From assembly GCF_040096015.1 (NCBI RefSeq), contig NZ_JBBMFO010000018.1:1-42930 (forward strand): a stretch of 42,930 nt of DNA. Direction: 5' to 3'. The first letter of the stretch is position 1, and each line of letters opens with the position of its first letter. Below are positions 32,649 to 41,551 of the stretch, in pieces. Position numbers and translations under genes: made by a program. The notes under the pieces were generated by a model, which was not told where the DNA came from, ran no database searches, and saw only the letters and a list, made by a program, of their open reading frames with translations. The stretch comes from Peptoniphilus_A hominis. GTDB lineage: Bacteria; Bacillota; Clostridia; Tissierellales; Peptoniphilaceae.

Positions 32649-33676
32649 CACCATTTATTTATATCGTAGCTTTTAATATCCTTAAACCAAGCCTTATCAT
32701 CAGCCAAATTTTCTTGGAAGACGCCCTCCTTTTTCATGTAGTCTATAAAAAATAAATTAAACTTTTCTGCGCCTAGAACATTTAGGTGGTGGGGATCATA
32801 AAAATCTTCCTTGGATAAATTCATCTCTTCATTAAAGTCGTTGAAGTCGATAAAGCTTTCGCCCCTAGCCTCTATTTCCTTGGCTATAACCCCTATGTTA
32901 TCGCGATATAAGTCGTAATCGTAGATGGGAGTCTTGACGAAAAATAATTTCACGCCATTTCTCTCTGCCAGGTCAATTATTTCATCAAGGGCAGCCATAT
33001 TAAAGGCAAAGTAAGTTTTTTCATCATAGGCATGAGCGGACTTCCTAAACTTATTTATCTCAGCTTCTTCATTATTTTTAAAGTTTTGGCTCTGACCCTT
33101 TAAGAGGACATAGCCCTTTAAGTAGTCATCATAGGAAGCCTTGTCAAAGTCGTAGTCCTCATCTTTTAACTCATCCCACCTGCTGTGGTAAGCTACAAGA
33201 GGAAGAATTGCCTGTGCCTTAAAGCCCTTGGGAACTTTTTTTGCAATCATCTCAATTTTATTTTTCGACATAGGCATGTAGTCTGAATAAGAATTTACCA
33301 CGCTGGAATCTTCTGTGATCCTATAAATTGCTGATTGAATGTCCACAAAGATGACGCTTGGATTTTTTCTTTTTAAGGCATCTTTTACATAGGATGCTGT
33401 GATCCTTAGGGGCTGACTTTGTGAGGCGAGGACATAGGATTTTACGCCAGTCTTTTCATAAATCACAAGGGGCTCAAAGGAGCAGTAGGAGTGACTGGTG
33501 CCGAAAAACATGGCATTGTAGTCTTCTGTCTCATTAAAGAAGCCGCCAATTTTATTTCCCATGTCCCAAGGCTTAGCCAGGGACTTTCTCATAAAGAGAT
33601 TATTTAGCTCTAGGCTACCAAAAATTATTAGGGCAATAAATATTATTGATTTTAAAATTTTTAGAAATTTTTTCAT
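32648..33676 (-). CDS. SGNH-hydrolase-like acylation partner of MBOAT
   Basis: The product is 342 residues from ATG 33676 (AGGTGAT upstream); a longer frame starting at 33739 would overlap the MBOAT gene. An N-terminal helix (about 8-25) anchors it outside the cell. It has FFGTSHSYCSFEP, with the GxSxS-type nucleophile segment, and DPHHLNVLGAEKF, the DxxH block of SGNH/AlgX/DltD-like proteins. Such proteins receive acyl groups passed through the membrane by MBOAT enzymes and transfer them to cell-surface polymers. Gap to the MBOAT gene is 16 bases. The polymer modified is unknown. Confidence 0.85.
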   Translation of the reverse strand: MKKFLKILKSIIFIALIIFGSLELNNLFMRKSLAKPWDMGNKIGGFFNETEDYNAMFFGTSHSYCSFEPLVIYEKTGVKSYVLASQSQPLRITASYVKDALKRKNPSVIFVDIQSAIYRITEDSSVVNSYSDYMPMSKNKIEMIAKKVPKGFKAQAILPLVAYHSRWDELKDEDYDFDKASYDDYLKGYVLLKGQSQNFKNNEEAEINKFRKSAHAYDEKTYFAFNMAALDEIIDLAERNGVKLFFVKTPIYDYDLYRDNIGVIAKEIEARGESFIDFNDFNEEMNLSKEDFYDPHHLNVLGAEKFNLFFIDYMKKEGVFQENLADDKAWFKDIKSYDINKW

Positions 33677-33692
33677 TTTATCACCTACAAAA

Positions 33693-35129
33693 CTAGAACT
33701 GGAAGTAAATAAAGGCGGATTCAGAAAATTCTGGACCATAGACGCCGAAAATTATTATGGCAAAGATAAAGGCAAGGTAAATTATCCACCTTATTGGGAG
33801 AATTATTTTTAAAACTTTTTCGCTTAAATTTATCTTGTTGTACTTAAGCACATCAAAGATAAATAAAATGGCTATGCCAACAAGAAGGGGATAAATATTT
33901 GCTGTGCCAAATTTAGTCTTAGAAAGGTCCTCCATTAAATTTAAAGATCTTGGATTATTTAAAATTGCAAGGAGATATTCATTGCCGTGATGAATATTTT
34001 CTGCCCTAAAATAAATAAAGGCAAAGACAACAATTATAAAGGTGAGGACTCTTCTCAGGCTGTCTAATAAAATATTTCTCTTGGACTTTTTATTGATGCC
34101 CAAAATATTTTCAAGGACATTAAAGACTCCGTGGATGAGACCCCAAAGGACAAAGGAAAGTTCTGCCCCATGCCAAAGTCCACTTACGAGAAAGACCACA
34201 AGAAGGTTAAAATATTTGCGAAGGTCTCCCTTTCTGTTGCCGCCAAGGGGAATGTAGAGGTAGTCCTTAAACCAAGTGGAGAGGGAAATATGCCACCTTC
34301 TCCAAAATTCTGTTATGGATTTAGATAAAAGTGGCTCCTTAAAGTTGTCCATAAGGTCAATGCCTAAGATCTTCGCAGATCCCTTAGCCATTATGGAATA
34401 GGAGTAGAAGTCGCAATAAATTTGTAGGGTAAATAAAATCCCAGAGATGATTAAGATCTCCCTAGAAAAATTTTTGTAATTTCCAAAAACTTCATTGACG
34501 AGAATGGCTGCCCTGTCGGCAATAATTAATTTTAAAAACATTCCATAAAAAAATAGGACAAGACCCTTGACTAAGTTGTCGTAGGAAAATTTTCTAGGTT
34601 TTTTGATCTGTGGAAGTAAGTTTACACTTCTTTCAATGGGTCCTGCCACAAGTTGTGGAAAAAAGGATACAAAAAGTGCGTAGTCAATAAAATTTTCTTC
34701 TGCCCTTATGTCCTTTCTGTAGACATCAATTGTGTAGCCCAGAGCCTGGAAGGTGTAAAAGGAAATCCCAACGGGAAGAAGGACATCAAGGGCCAGGTTA
34801 AAATCTTTGCCAGAAAAATTATTTAAGAGGTCGGCAAAAAAATTAAAGTACTTAAAGACAAAGAGTATGCCCAAATTTATAAAAAAGCACAAAAAGACAG
34901 CAAGCTTCATTTTTTTAACCTGCCCTCTGTTTTTCTCAATATAAAGACCTGTCATGTAGGTAACAAATATTGAGAAGACCATGAGGAGGGTGTATTTCAC
35001 ATTCCAAAAGCTATAAAAAGTGAGGCTTGCCAAGAGCAAAAATATATTTTTAAGTTTTTGTGGCAATAAATTGTAAAAAATTACAACTATTGGCAAAAAA
35101 ATTAAGTATTCAAGTGAATTAAAAAGCAT
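33693..35129 (-). CDS. MBOAT O-acyltransferase (AlgI/DltB-like)
   Basis: The product is 478 residues from ATG 35129 (GGAGG upstream); a TTG at 35141 is inside that site. About ten or more membrane helices. Family features are LPVGISFYTFQALGYTID, EFWRRWHISLSTWFKDYLYI and VSGLWHGAELSFVLWG, the last with the presumed active-site His. It moves acyl groups, usually acetyl, across the membrane to the partner SGNH-like protein encoded next. Acetylation of exopolysaccharide or cell-wall polymer is the likely result. Its ribosome site may be hidden by an upstream inverted repeat. Confidence 0.93.
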   Translation of the reverse strand: MLFNSLEYLIFLPIVVIFYNLLPQKLKNIFLLLASLTFYSFWNVKYTLLMVFSIFVTYMTGLYIEKNRGQVKKMKLAVFLCFFINLGILFVFKYFNFFADLLNNFSGKDFNLALDVLLPVGISFYTFQALGYTIDVYRKDIRAEENFIDYALFVSFFPQLVAGPIERSVNLLPQIKKPRKFSYDNLVKGLVLFFYGMFLKLIIADRAAILVNEVFGNYKNFSREILIISGILFTLQIYCDFYSYSIMAKGSAKILGIDLMDNFKEPLLSKSITEFWRRWHISLSTWFKDYLYIPLGGNRKGDLRKYFNLLVVFLVSGLWHGAELSFVLWGLIHGVFNVLENILGINKKSKRNILLDSLRRVLTFIIVVFAFIYFRAENIHHGNEYLLAILNNPRSLNLMEDLSKTKFGTANIYPLLVGIAILFIFDVLKYNKINLSEKVLKIILPIRWIIYLAFIFAIIIFGVYGPEFSESAFIYFQF

Positions 35130-35130
35130 A

Positions 35131-35174
35131 AAATCCTCCAATCACTTTATATTATAGCAAATGATGGAGGATTT
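35131..35174 (-). promoter_or_regulatory. Inverted repeat that can mask the MBOAT ribosome site, with a promoter in its loop
   Basis: AAATCCTCC (35131-35139 on the plus strand) and GGAGGATTT (35166-35174) form a perfect 9-bp inverted repeat. In a minus-strand transcript coming from the AraC gene the first arm would pair with the GGAGG of MBOAT. The loop holds a minus-strand -10 TATAAT (35151-35156), and TTGAAA at 35172-35177 is a possible -35 with 15-base spacing. RNA started there would lack the masking arm. Confidence 0.55.
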
Positions 35175-35187
35175 CAATATTGGATTA

Positions 35188-35820
35188 TTAAGGAGCAACG
35201 CTCATCTTGTACTCTCTAGGAGTTTTGCCAGTGTACTTTTTGAAGGTCATAGTAAAATGTGGTTGTGAAGAAAATCCACACTCATAACTTATGTATTCTA
35301 AAGTTTTTTTGTCCTCTAAGAGAAGTTTTTTCGCCTTGTTTGTCTTTAGGGTATTTAAATATTGGCAAAAAGTGTATCCTGTCTCTTCTTTAAAAAGTGA
35401 GCAGAGATAATTTTTTGATAGGTGAAGTTTTTCTGCAAGCTCTTCTAGGTTTAAGCCTAAAGTATATTCGCTGTTTATAATTTTTAAAGCCTTGTCAATT
35501 ATTTCGTTTCTGGAAAAATCCATTTCATCGAGAAGGGAATTGGAATAAGATTCTATTAAATCCTTGGCAATATACTTGAGAGCTGACTTGTCTTCTGCCT
35601 TTTTTAATTTAAGGGTGAAGTCATCGTGTATATCTGTTAGATCCTTGTTATATGTAATTAGGAAATATGTATACAGGAAGGTGTTTAGGTCATCAATTTG
35701 CTTTTTCATCTCATCAAGGCTCTTGCTAAGTGAATTTTTTGAAATATTTTCAAAAATCTCGTGAGCACAATTTATGCATTCGGGCTTTGCCTTTTCGGCA
35801 ATAGTAAGATAATTTGTCAT
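35188..35820 (-). CDS. AraC-family transcriptional regulator
   Basis: The product is 210 residues from ATG 35820, preceded by AAAGGAGG; the open frame extends to 36018 but that part has no start signal. The N-terminal half is helical and unrecognised. The C-terminal 100 residues are the double helix-turn-helix (LEELAEKLHLSKNYLCSLFK and TLEYISYECGFSSQPHF, ending FKKYTGKTPREYK). It lies 58 bases upstream of MBOAT on the same strand, so control of the acylation genes is likely. Confidence 0.93.
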   Translation of the reverse strand: MTNYLTIAEKAKPECINCAHEIFENISKNSLSKSLDEMKKQIDDLNTFLYTYFLITYNKDLTDIHDDFTLKLKKAEDKSALKYIAKDLIESYSNSLLDEMDFSRNEIIDKALKIINSEYTLGLNLEELAEKLHLSKNYLCSLFKEETGYTFCQYLNTLKTNKAKKLLLEDKKTLEYISYECGFSSQPHFTMTFKKYTGKTPREYKMSVAP

Positions 35821-36218
35821 AAGTCCTCCTTTATTATTTAATTTTATTTTATGTGTAATTATTAAAATTTTGATAAGTATTATCTTTAACCCAATTATAA
35901 GACAAATGATATTAAATATCAACAAATAAATTCTATAAATTTTTAAAAAATTTTGTCTGTGAAATTTTTTGCATTTTGACACTTTTTGTTGTAAGATATT
36001 GTCCTTGCGAAAAATCACAAAAAATATTGGCGAGAAAAATTTTCTGTGAGATACTTTGAGAGATGAATAATTTTAAAATTTTTTTAAAAAAATTTCTTGG
36101 CGAAAAAAATTTTAAATTAAAAATGAAAAGAAAGAAGTCAAATATAATTTTTAAAATTTTTATAATGTGGTGTCAATTTTTACTAAATAGCATATAATAA
36201 GAGCAGGGAGGGATTACT
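35821..36218. other. Divergent intergenic region between AraC and nnrE genes
   Basis: About 400 very AT-rich bases with no gene. The right end holds a plus-strand -10 TATAAT (36193-36198) with a weak -35 (GTGTCA, 17-base spacing) for nnrE. A TTGACA at 35976-35981 has no matching -10 at a usual distance. Confidence 0.5.
36193..36198 (+). promoter_or_regulatory. -10 element for nnrE-MATE operon
   Basis: TATAAT 21 bases before the GTG start. Confidence 0.55.
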
Positions 36219-36842
36219 GTGACAATTTCAAGAGACAAAATGATTGAACTAGAGAAGAGAACAATAGAAGAATTTAAAATTGATTCTCTTATTTTAATGG
36301 AAAACGCAGGAATGGGAATTTTCCGCGAAATTAATCAGTACGATTCCTTTACGATAATTTGCGGTAAGGGAAATAACGGTGGCGATGGACTTGTCATCGC
36401 AAGACATTTGATTCTCAGTGGAAAAATCGTGGAAGTCTTTGTTGTTGGCGACAAGGAGAGCGAAGAATTTTCCAAAAACTTAGAAATAATAAAAAAACTT
36501 ACAGATGTAAAATATATAGAAGATGATAATTTTGACGAACTAATTGAATCCATTGAAGTAAATGAAATTACTGTAGACGCAATTTTCGGCACAGGACTCA
36601 ATAGGAAGTTAAATAAATTTTACAGGTCTTTAATTGATGCCATAAATATTCACGGCAATTATATAATTGCTGTGGACATACCTTCTGGCATGGATGCAGA
36701 CACAGGCGAAGAATATGGCAACTGTGTGGCTTGTAATGTTACCTACGCAATATCCGATATAAAAAAGGGTGAGCTTTTGAATAGCAATGTGGGAGAGCTT
36801 AAGAAAATATATATTGGGATTGTGAGGTACAAGGATGAGTAA
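36219..36842 (+). CDS. nnrE: NAD(P)H-hydrate epimerase
   Basis: The product is 207 residues. The GTG start lies 6 bases after GGGAGGG. This YjeF_N-domain protein interconverts R and S forms of hydrated NAD(P)H so that a dehydratase can restore the cofactor. Motifs are IICGKGNNGGDGLVIARHL (about 47-65), DAIFGTGLNR and VDIPSGMDADTG. It is the epimerase only; the ADP/ATP-dependent dehydratase NnrD often fused to it is missing here and is not elsewhere in the window. It overlaps the MATE gene by 8 bases. Confidence 0.93.
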   Translation: MTISRDKMIELEKRTIEEFKIDSLILMENAGMGIFREINQYDSFTIICGKGNNGGDGLVIARHLILSGKIVEVFVVGDKESEEFSKNLEIIKKLTDVKYIEDDNFDELIESIEVNEITVDAIFGTGLNRKLNKFYRSLIDAINIHGNYIIAVDIPSGMDADTGEEYGNCVACNVTYAISDIKKGELLNSNVGELKKIYIGIVRYKDE

Positions 36843-38187
36843 AAAAATTAGCAGAAATATAAATTTGACAGAAGGCTCAATAGTTGAAGGTCTAATAAAA
36901 TTTGCAATACCACTACTTCTCACAAATTTTTTGCAACAGCTATACAACACTGCCGACCTTATGATAGTTGGTAGGTTCGCTGGCAAAAATCCCATGGCAG
37001 CAGTTGGTGCAACGGGACCTGTTTCCAACTTACTAATTGGACTTTTCTTGGGCCTTACCACTGGTGCATCTGTGGTCATCTCCCTATACTATGGGTCAAA
37101 TGACAGAGAGGCTTTAAAAAAATCTGTAGGTGTTTCCTACTTTCTTGGTCTGGCATCAGGGCTCTTTATAACAATTTTTGGTTATCTAACGACACCCTTC
37201 TTTTTAAGAATAATGGACACGCCTCCAGAAATTCTTAATGATGCCACAATTTATATGCGAGTTTTCTTTATGGGCACTGTTCCAATTTTAATTTACAACA
37301 TGGGGGCATCTATCCTAAGGGCGACTGGAGACTCTAAGAGACCCTTTAACTTCTTGTGTGTGTCAGCTATAGTAAATATTGTCCTTGACCTTATCTTAGT
37401 AGGCTGGCTTCATATGTCAGTCTTGGGAGCAGGCATAGCTACTCTTGCATCACAAGTTGTATCAGCCATCCTAGTTACTTATTCACTACTAAAGACAGAC
37501 GGGTCTTATAAGCTTAGAAAAGAAGAAATAAAACTTCACAAGCATGAAGCCAAGAGAATTTTTGATGTGGGCATACCTACGGGAGTGCAGACAGCACTCT
37601 TGTCTTTTACAAATGTAATTTTCCAGGCAAAGATCAACTACTTTGGTGCCGATGCCATTGCAGGTGTTGCAGCTGAAGGAAGGATCGACGGATTTTTATT
37701 TATGTCCCTTCAAGCCATAGCCCTTGCGGCAACAACTTTCTCAGGACAAAATTTTGGGGCACAAAAATTCGATAGACTAAGAGAAGGCTTGAAAGTTTCC
37801 CTTTTAATAGTCTTTGGAATCTCTGCTGTCCTATCGGTAATTGCCTTTACACTGGCAGAACCACTTATTGCAATATTTAATCCAGACCCAGATGTAGTAG
37901 CCTATGGTGCCGATTTCTTGAAGATAATAAGTCTTGGCATTTGGTTCTTTGGACTCTCAGAAACCATTTCTGGCTTCATAAGAGGAAGCGGACATGCCAT
38001 GGGTCCAATGATCATTTCCCTGCTTACAATTTGCATTTTGAGGCTGGTAGTAGTTTACTTTGCAATGCCAATATTTAATTCCATAAGAGTAATTAGTATA
38101 ATCTATCCAGTGTCTTACTTTGCAAATTTCTTATTGATGGCAATTTATTACAAGTTTGGCAAGTGGAGAAAAAATATAGATATGTAA
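36835..38187 (+). CDS. MATE-family efflux transporter
   Basis: The full-length product is 450 residues with 12 helices. Features are TEGSIVEGLIKFAIPLLLTN at the start, NTADLMIVGRFAGKNPMAAV, RATGDSKRPF at the end of the first half and SGFIRGSGHAMGPMI in the second half, as in the NorM/DinF-like branch. It exports an unknown compound using an ion gradient. Its ATG lies within the nnrE gene, so the two are translationally linked, although no functional connection is known. Confidence 0.93.
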   Translation: MSKKISRNINLTEGSIVEGLIKFAIPLLLTNFLQQLYNTADLMIVGRFAGKNPMAAVGATGPVSNLLIGLFLGLTTGASVVISLYYGSNDREALKKSVGVSYFLGLASGLFITIFGYLTTPFFLRIMDTPPEILNDATIYMRVFFMGTVPILIYNMGASILRATGDSKRPFNFLCVSAIVNIVLDLILVGWLHMSVLGAGIATLASQVVSAILVTYSLLKTDGSYKLRKEEIKLHKHEAKRIFDVGIPTGVQTALLSFTNVIFQAKINYFGADAIAGVAAEGRIDGFLFMSLQAIALAATTFSGQNFGAQKFDRLREGLKVSLLIVFGISAVLSVIAFTLAEPLIAIFNPDPDVVAYGADFLKIISLGIWFFGLSETISGFIRGSGHAMGPMIISLLTICILRLVVVYFAMPIFNSIRVISIIYPVSYFANFLLMAIYYKFGKWRKNIDM

Positions 38188-38192
38188 AATTT

Positions 38193-38213
38193 GGCACCAC
38201 AGGTGCCTTTTTT
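38193..38213 (+). terminator. Intrinsic terminator
   Basis: GGCACC, an ACA loop, GGTGCC and six T. Confidence 0.9.
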
Positions 38214-38273
38214 ATTGCAATAAAATAAAGTTTTATTGTAAACTATACTTAATATATAAAAAGCAGTGATGAT

Positions 38274-39470
38274 ATGAAAAAGAAAAGCATTTTTTTAATA
38301 TTAATTTTACTTGGAGGATTTTTTTGGAGCCTGACAAGCTTTAGACGCTATCCCAAAAAAATCGTGGCAGAAGTTCTCTACACCATTGACGACAGAATTT
38401 TTGCCTTTGCCGATGATTACATAGAAGACTTTGGTCTGTCAGATATTTTCGAAAAGGTGAAGACCAGCGGAGACTATGGCATAAGGTTAAGCAGCCAAGG
38501 CATAAGTGGCGACAAATTAAATATTATAAACTTTCAAAGCGCAAGTAATAAGTCCAGATATTTTATGAAGAGGAGAGAAAAAGACAATAATATAGAGACA
38601 GTTGGCGAAAAAATTGTAAATAGTGATGTCTATCTTTATAGAGAAGACTTGTCCCACTTGCCCCTATACATTGACAGGAACACTATGGTGAATCTCTCTC
38701 GCGACTCCCATGTCCTAAGTGATTTGGGCTACGACATAGAAAACAAAAAATTATTTCTCCCACCAGTTTCCTTCTCTGAAAAAAATTCAGAGCTAAAAAA
38801 ATATTGTAAAAAAGAGTGGACGGAAATAATAAGGACAACTCATGTGAAAAATATTTCTGACAATAAATTTGAAATCAAGGTGAAGTCCAAGGACCTGGAA
38901 AAACTTATGAATAAGGTGGAAGAATTTTATAGAGAAGAAAATTATTTTCCCTACACTTATATAAGCAAAATTCTGGAAAAAGAATTTAAAAATATTTCAG
39001 GTGACCTAAAAAATAGAGATGACATAGTATTTTACATGGACACTGATGAGGATTTAAACCTCTTAAAACTTCAGTCAGCTGACAAAAAGTACAGCCTAAA
39101 AATTAAGGAGGACTTTGAATTAAAGGTGCCCCACAGGCATATTTATATTGAGCATGAAGAAAATGAAAGCCTAAAAACTATTAAGGGCAAGATTGACGAC
39201 AGGAACTTCAGGATGAGCTACTATCCCAAAAATAATAAGCTCATCTATCACGACGAGCTAACTCACATAAACGCCCGCTTCTATAATCTCATCAAGTCCA
39301 AAAAATTTAAGGTCATAGCTGACATAGATGGCAGCAAGATAAAAAAAGTCAACTTCAATTTTTATACAGTCCCAAATAAAATAGAAAAAGAAAAAAATTA
39401 TATAGAAATTTTAAAATTAAGTGAAGAAGATTGGAATAATTTAATAAAAGGAGCAAGGAATGAAAGATGA
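38274..39470 (+). CDS. Uncharacterised exported or membrane-anchored protein
   Basis: The product is 398 residues. One N-terminal hydrophobic helix (MKKKSIFLILILLGGFFWSL) without a lipobox anchors or exports it. The rest is a charged, mixed alpha/beta region with no motif that I recognise; its length and pattern resemble the DUF945/YdgA-like extracellular proteins only superficially. The ribosome site is weak. The end overlaps the CLC gene by 11 bases, so the two are made together, which suggests that it works with that transporter or under the same conditions. Confidence 0.7.
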   Translation: MKKKSIFLILILLGGFFWSLTSFRRYPKKIVAEVLYTIDDRIFAFADDYIEDFGLSDIFEKVKTSGDYGIRLSSQGISGDKLNIINFQSASNKSRYFMKRREKDNNIETVGEKIVNSDVYLYREDLSHLPLYIDRNTMVNLSRDSHVLSDLGYDIENKKLFLPPVSFSEKNSELKKYCKKEWTEIIRTTHVKNISDNKFEIKVKSKDLEKLMNKVEEFYREENYFPYTYISKILEKEFKNISGDLKNRDDIVFYMDTDEDLNLLKLQSADKKYSLKIKEDFELKVPHRHIYIEHEENESLKTIKGKIDDRNFRMSYYPKNNKLIYHDELTHINARFYNLIKSKKFKVIADIDGSKIKKVNFNFYTVPNKIEKEKNYIEILKLSEEDWNNLIKGARNER

Positions 39471-40986
39471 TTTTAACCAAAAAAGCAAATTAATATTTAG
39501 AATATTAATTGACTCCCTAATTGTAGGGATCTTCGCAGGACTCTTTTCAGTTCTCTACAGGTTTGTAATAATGAAGATGGATTCTTACAGAAAATTTTTA
39601 TACAGCGAATTTAGTATAAAGTCCCTTTTAATTTTACTTGTCCTTGCAATAATAATATCTTTTATAATTTATAGGCTCTTAAAATGGGCGCCCCTATCAG
39701 GCGGCAGTGGAATACCACAAATTCGTGGCGAAATCCTTGGCAAATTCAATATGGATGAAGTCCCAACCTTGGTGTCAAAAATAGTGGGTGGCGGACTGGG
39801 TAACCTCATGGGATTTTCCCTTGGAAGAGAAGGTCCATCAATACAAATGGGTGGCGCAGCAGCAAAATTTATAGGCAAGACCTTGAAAAGGCCTCCCGAC
39901 GAAATAAAATACATGATAACAGCAGGAGCAGCAGCAGGACTTGCCGCAGCCTTTAACGCGCCAATGGCAGGTTGCATCTTTGCCATAGAAGAACTCCACA
40001 AAACCTATTCAAAGTATGTCCTCTTGCCAGCCCTTATAGCATCAATAACAGCCAACTATGTGTCCTTTGTCATAATGGGGGCGGAAACATCTTTCTCCTT
40101 CTTCGTGACAGAGTCCCTACCCATGAATTTAATTTGGCTGGCAATACTAATTGGCATTCTCACAGGTTTAGTTGGAGGACTATATAACTTACTAATAACA
40201 AAATTTCAAGACCTCTTCAAAAAAATAGATTCAAAAATTTTAAAGTACGCCCTACTTATGGGCGTGACAATAATAATTGGCTTTAGCTTTTTTGAAGGAA
40301 CAGGCGGCGGACATGGACTGCTAGAAAAAATGGCAAAGGAAGAATTTGCAGTAAAGTACATTTTGGCAATCCTTCTTGTGAAATTATTTTACACAACATT
40401 TTGCTATGGCTCAGGAGTCCAAGGCGGAATCTTTTTGCCAGTCCTAGTCATAGGTGGGTCATGCGGGACATTAATATTTGCCCTACTTGGAAAGAAGCTT
40501 GACCTAGATCCATATTATGTCAACTTCATAATTCTCGGCATGAGTGGCATCCTTGCATCAGTAGTGAGAAGTCCAATTCTTTCAGTGATCTTAGTAACAG
40601 AGATGACCAAGACCTTTGATCACTTAATTGCCCTATCCATAGTAGTCGTCGTCTCCTATTATGTGGCAGAAATCTTAAAAGTTGCCCCAATTTATGACAC
40701 CCTTTTCGAGAGACAACTAAGGGACAAAAACCTACTCAGTCCAAAAGAAAGAGAACTTGGCGACTATTCAGTCTTTGAGTACACAATCACTGGCGACTTA
40801 AAAATAATAGGGAAGAGCCTGAGAGAAATAAATTTCCCAAGGCACCTAATAATAATGTCAATAGAAAGAGAAGGAACAGAAATCGTCCCAACAGCAGACG
40901 ACTTGATCCTTTTAGGTGACAAAATTACAGTCCTAATAAAGGCAGCAGACGCCCTAGAGATAGACAAATTTTTAAAAAACGAATAA
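39460..40986 (+). CDS. CLC-family chloride channel/antiporter with RCK_C domain
   Basis: The product is 508 residues. The CLC selectivity motifs are present: SGGSGIPQ (80-87), GREGPSIQMG (122-131, with gating Glu124) and GSGVQGGIFLPVLVIGG near 316-332. A helix-turn with AAGLAAAFNAPMAG lies between. The C-terminal about 75 residues form a TrkA-C/RCK_C domain (DLKIIGKSLREINFPRHL, PTADDLILLGDKI) that may bind a ligand. The gating Glu suggests Cl-/H+ exchange. Overlaps the preceding gene by 11 bases. Confidence 0.95.
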   Translation: MKDDFNQKSKLIFRILIDSLIVGIFAGLFSVLYRFVIMKMDSYRKFLYSEFSIKSLLILLVLAIIISFIIYRLLKWAPLSGGSGIPQIRGEILGKFNMDEVPTLVSKIVGGGLGNLMGFSLGREGPSIQMGGAAAKFIGKTLKRPPDEIKYMITAGAAAGLAAAFNAPMAGCIFAIEELHKTYSKYVLLPALIASITANYVSFVIMGAETSFSFFVTESLPMNLIWLAILIGILTGLVGGLYNLLITKFQDLFKKIDSKILKYALLMGVTIIIGFSFFEGTGGGHGLLEKMAKEEFAVKYILAILLVKLFYTTFCYGSGVQGGIFLPVLVIGGSCGTLIFALLGKKLDLDPYYVNFIILGMSGILASVVRSPILSVILVTEMTKTFDHLIALSIVVVVSYYVAEILKVAPIYDTLFERQLRDKNLLSPKERELGDYSVFEYTITGDLKIIGKSLREINFPRHLIIMSIEREGTEIVPTADDLILLGDKITVLIKAADALEIDKFLKNE

Positions 40987-40991
40987 ATTAT

Positions 40992-41021
40992 ATGCCAGGG
41001 CTTAAGCTCTGGTATTTTTTT
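40992..41021 (+). terminator. Intrinsic terminator
   Basis: A 10-bp stem (40992-41001 with 41006-41015, two G-U pairs) has a TTAA loop and a T run follows. Confidence 0.85.
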
Positions 41022-41044
41022 GTGTTTTTATATTTTTTTGCATA

Positions 41045-41070
41045 GAAAAAGTGCAAGTTTTTCTTGCACT
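41045..41070 (-). terminator. Terminator of the ArsC-like gene
   Basis: On the minus strand AGTGCAAG, a 5-base loop and CTTGCACT are followed by five U. Confidence 0.85.
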
Positions 41071-41091
41071 CTGTAAATTTTTTATTTAATT

Positions 41092-41442
41092 TTATAGACT
41101 TTCTAAATATTTTTTTACTTGGGGACCTACAAAGGCTCTTTCCTCTGTCAAAAGGATTGGTCTTTTTACTAGCATGCCGTCAGTGGAGAGAAGCTCAAAA
41201 ATTTCTTCTTCTGTCATTTCATTTTTTTTGTCCTTTAGTCCAAGCTCTCTATACCTCACGCCAGATGTGTTAAAGAGTTTAAAGATGTCAACTTCTGCCA
41301 AGTCCTTTATTTTTTTAAGCTCATCAACAGACAAGAGGTCCTTGTCGATTTCCCTGTAGTCGTAGGAAATATTTTTTTCTTCCAATAATTTTTCTATATT
41401 TTTGCAAGTGCTACATCTTTTGTAGCCGATCAATGTGTTCAT
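41092..41442 (-). CDS. ArsC/Spx-family thioredoxin-fold protein
   Basis: The product is 116 residues. The N-terminus GYKRCSTCKNIEKLLEE has a CxxC pair (Cys10, Cys13) where Spx has CxxC and classical ArsC a single Cys. The rest (YREIDKDLLSVDELK, FNTSGVRYRELGL, LLVKRPI-like segment LVKRPILL) matches the YfgD/ArsC-like group. It may be an arsenate-reductase-like thiol enzyme or an Spx-type regulator; the RPI segment is shared by both. No other arsenic genes are present, so a redox role is at least as likely. AGGAGG precedes the ATG. Confidence 0.85.
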   Translation of the reverse strand: MNTLIGYKRCSTCKNIEKLLEEKNISYDYREIDKDLLSVDELKKIKDLAEVDIFKLFNTSGVRYRELGLKDKKNEMTEEEIFELLSTDGMLVKRPILLTEERAFVGPQVKKYLESL

Positions 41443-41516
41443 TTTCAGCCTCCTTTTAGTAATTTCATTATACTACAAAAAAATAAAAAAATTTTTAAAA
41501 ATTTTTGCAAAAAGTG

Positions 41517-41544
41517 TTTACATTTTAATTTAGTGTGGTATAAT
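41517..41544 (+). promoter_or_regulatory. Strong orphan promoter
   Basis: TTTACA (41517-41522), a 16-base spacer and TATAAT (41539-41544). No gene of normal size follows within 700 bases. Confidence 0.7.
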
Positions 41545-41551
41545 GATAGTA

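Noticed and set aside
41092..41442. Firm call of arsenate reductase
   Set aside because: CxxC at the active site and absence of other ars genes leave an Spx-like or general thiol role equally possible.
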